Shown one piece after another: positions 4,670 to 5,514 of a DNA stretch of 5,514 nucleotides. Position 1 is the first letter of the stretch. Each line of letters begins with the position of its first letter. A program made the position numbers and the translations under genes. The notes under the pieces are model-generated. The model saw nothing but the letters and a program-made list of their open reading frames with translations, searched no databases and was not told where the DNA came from. This stretch comes from Candidatus Bathyarchaeota archaeon (lineage in GTDB: Archaea > Thermoproteota > Bathyarchaeia > 40CM-2-53-6): NCBI GenBank assembly GCA_005888695.1, contig VBBH01000213.1, positions 1 to 5,514 of the forward strand, given 5' to 3'.

Positions 4670-5514
4670 TCTCTCGATACCATTTAACCGTCAAACCCAA
4701 GGCATGCTCGAACTCGTGCCTCGGCCTCCAGCCTAATTTCGCACGGGCCCTCTCTGACGATAGACTATACCTCACATCATGCCCAGGGCGATCCTCCGTC
4801 GATACGATCAGTGACCACGGCTTTCCGATCTGTCGCAATATTCGCTGGACAACCTCTTTGTTCGTAAGCTCGTTTCCAGCTGAAACATTGTAGGTCTGGC
4901 CAACCTCGCCCTTCTCGAGCGCCTTCTCGATAGCTGTACAGAAGTCGGTAACGAAGATCCAATCCCGGACTTGCATGCCACCACCGTACAAAGGTACTTG
5001 CAAATCATTCAATCCTCGAATGATCGTCTTAGGAATTAGCTTCTCTGGATGCTGATATGGACCATAATTATTCGTGCACCGTAAGATCATTCCCGGCACC
5101 TTGTACGTCCTTATCCAAGCGTTGACCAATTGATCGCTTGCGGCCTTGGTCGCAGAGTATGGGCTAGAAGGATCGAGTCGAGACTCCTCGTCGAAAGACT
5201 CCCTATCATTTGCTGACCCGTACACTTCGTCGGTCGATATGTGGACAAGACGTTGTATCTTGCCGTTTCTCAAGGCGTCAACGAGATTGTAAGTCCCGAG
5301 AATGTTGCTCTCAAGGAACGGTCTCGGGTTCGCAATACTTCGATCCACATGAGTCTCAGCTGCAAAATGAACCACCAGATCAGCATTCTTCGCCACCCAC
5401 TTTGCAATCCGAGGCTCGGCTAAATTGCCCTTCAGGTGTCGATATCGTTTGTTCCTGCGGAGGTCTGCGGTGTTTGAGGGATTGCTGCTCGGTCCCTCAT
5501 AATCCACGTTTGCA
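4599..5514 (-). CDS. rmlB: dTDP-glucose 4,6-dehydratase (N-terminus beyond right edge)
   Basis: This extended SDR oxidises, dehydrates and re-reduces dTDP-glucose to dTDP-4-keto-6-deoxyglucose, the shared precursor for rhamnose and other deoxysugars. Counting from the GTG codon at 5507, it shows HFAAETHVDRSI (47-58), the dehydratase signature STDEVYG (91-97) with the Thr-Asp-Glu catalytic set, YSATK (Y117, K121), and CTNNYGPYQHPEKLIP with RDWIFVTDF in the substrate domain. The protein ends WWRP...PWKERW, like other RmlB tails. The first roughly 33 residues, including the GxxGxxG Rossmann loop, are missing because the gene continues past the window; the frame is open to the edge (codon GCA at 5511-5513). 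GTG 5507 should not be taken as the start. It is followed by rmlD on the same strand with overlapping ends, so the two form an operon. rmlA may lie upstream, outside the window. Confidence 0.95.
   Translation of the reverse strand, partial: ANVDYEGPSSNPSNTADLRRNKRYRHLKGNLAEPRIAKWVAKNADLVVHFAAETHVDRSIANPRPFLESNILGTYNLVDALRNGKIQRLVHISTDEVYGSANDRESFDEESRLDPSSPYSATKAASDQLVNAWIRTYKVPGMILRCTNNYGPYQHPEKLIPKTIIRGLNDLQVPLYGGGMQVRDWIFVTDFCTAIEKALEKGEVGQTYNVSAGNELTNKEVVQRILRQIGKPWSLIVSTEDRPGHDVRYSLSSERARAKLGWRPRHEFEHALGLTVKWYRENEPWWRPMATKKILSARPWKERW
4606..4615 (-). promoter_or_regulatory. purine-rich Shine-Dalgarno-like stretch before an out-of-frame ATG at the rmlB/rmlD junction
   Basis: On the minus strand, GGAAAGAGAG is followed directly by ATG (4603-4605), which itself overlaps the rmlB stop (ATGGTAG). 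This is the typical position of a coupled rmlD start, but that ATG reads only eight codons before TAA in the sequence as given. It matters for deciding the rmlD start and is a weak ribosome-binding candidate by composition alone. Confidence 0.3.

Noticed and set aside
5505..5507. GTG at 5507 as the rmlB start codon.
   Set aside because: The frame is open upstream to the window edge and the protein lacks the Rossmann GxxGxxG loop, so the true start must lie outside the window.
1..5514. CRISPR arrays, tRNA or rRNA genes, insertion sequences with terminal repeats.
   Set aside because: No regularly spaced repeats, cloverleaf sequences, transposase motifs or terminal inverted repeats were seen by eye on either strand.

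Overview
This 5.5 kb window is part of a nucleotide-sugar / surface-glycan gene cluster, interrupted by what looks like a decaying methyltransferase gene that carries a large intein. An archaeal source is the best guess but is not proven. It rests on the divergent archaeal-style RmlC variant, a TATA-like box placed about 30 nt before the rmlC ATG (the geometry of a leaderless archaeal mRNA), frequent ATA, AGA and AGG codons, and an intein in a metabolic gene. There is no ribosomal or tRNA marker to fix the lineage.

Layout, right to left along the minus strand. rmlB (dTDP-glucose 4,6-dehydratase) enters from the right edge without its N-terminus and overlaps rmlD (dTDP-4-dehydrorhamnose reductase). 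rmlC (dTDP-4-dehydrorhamnose 3,5-epimerase family) is on the plus strand, tail to tail with rmlD with only 6 nt between stops. Together these supply three of the four steps from glucose-1-phosphate to dTDP-L-rhamnose; rmlA is not in the window. Divergent from rmlC, back on the minus strand, is a gene that begins as an FkbM-like class I methyltransferase. It is interrupted inside its SAM-binding glycine loop by a 380-residue intein with all visible splicing blocks and a two-motif LAGLIDADG endonuclease. Only seven C-extein residues follow before a stop. A 42-codon piece resembling the C-terminal end of the methyltransferase lies immediately downstream in the -1 frame, joined by an ATGA overlap. 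The middle of the enzyme appears to be missing.

After a 193 bp non-coding gap come an extended short-chain dehydrogenase (epimerase or reductase type) and, overlapping it by one base, the first 172 residues of a DegT/DnrJ/EryC1/StrS (RfbH-like) PLP enzyme that runs off the left edge. This pair probably makes a second modified nucleotide sugar, deoxy and/or amino, for the same glycan.

The most notable element is the intein at the methyltransferase SAM-motif-I site, with an apparently intact intein and endonuclease inside a host gene that can no longer make a whole enzyme.
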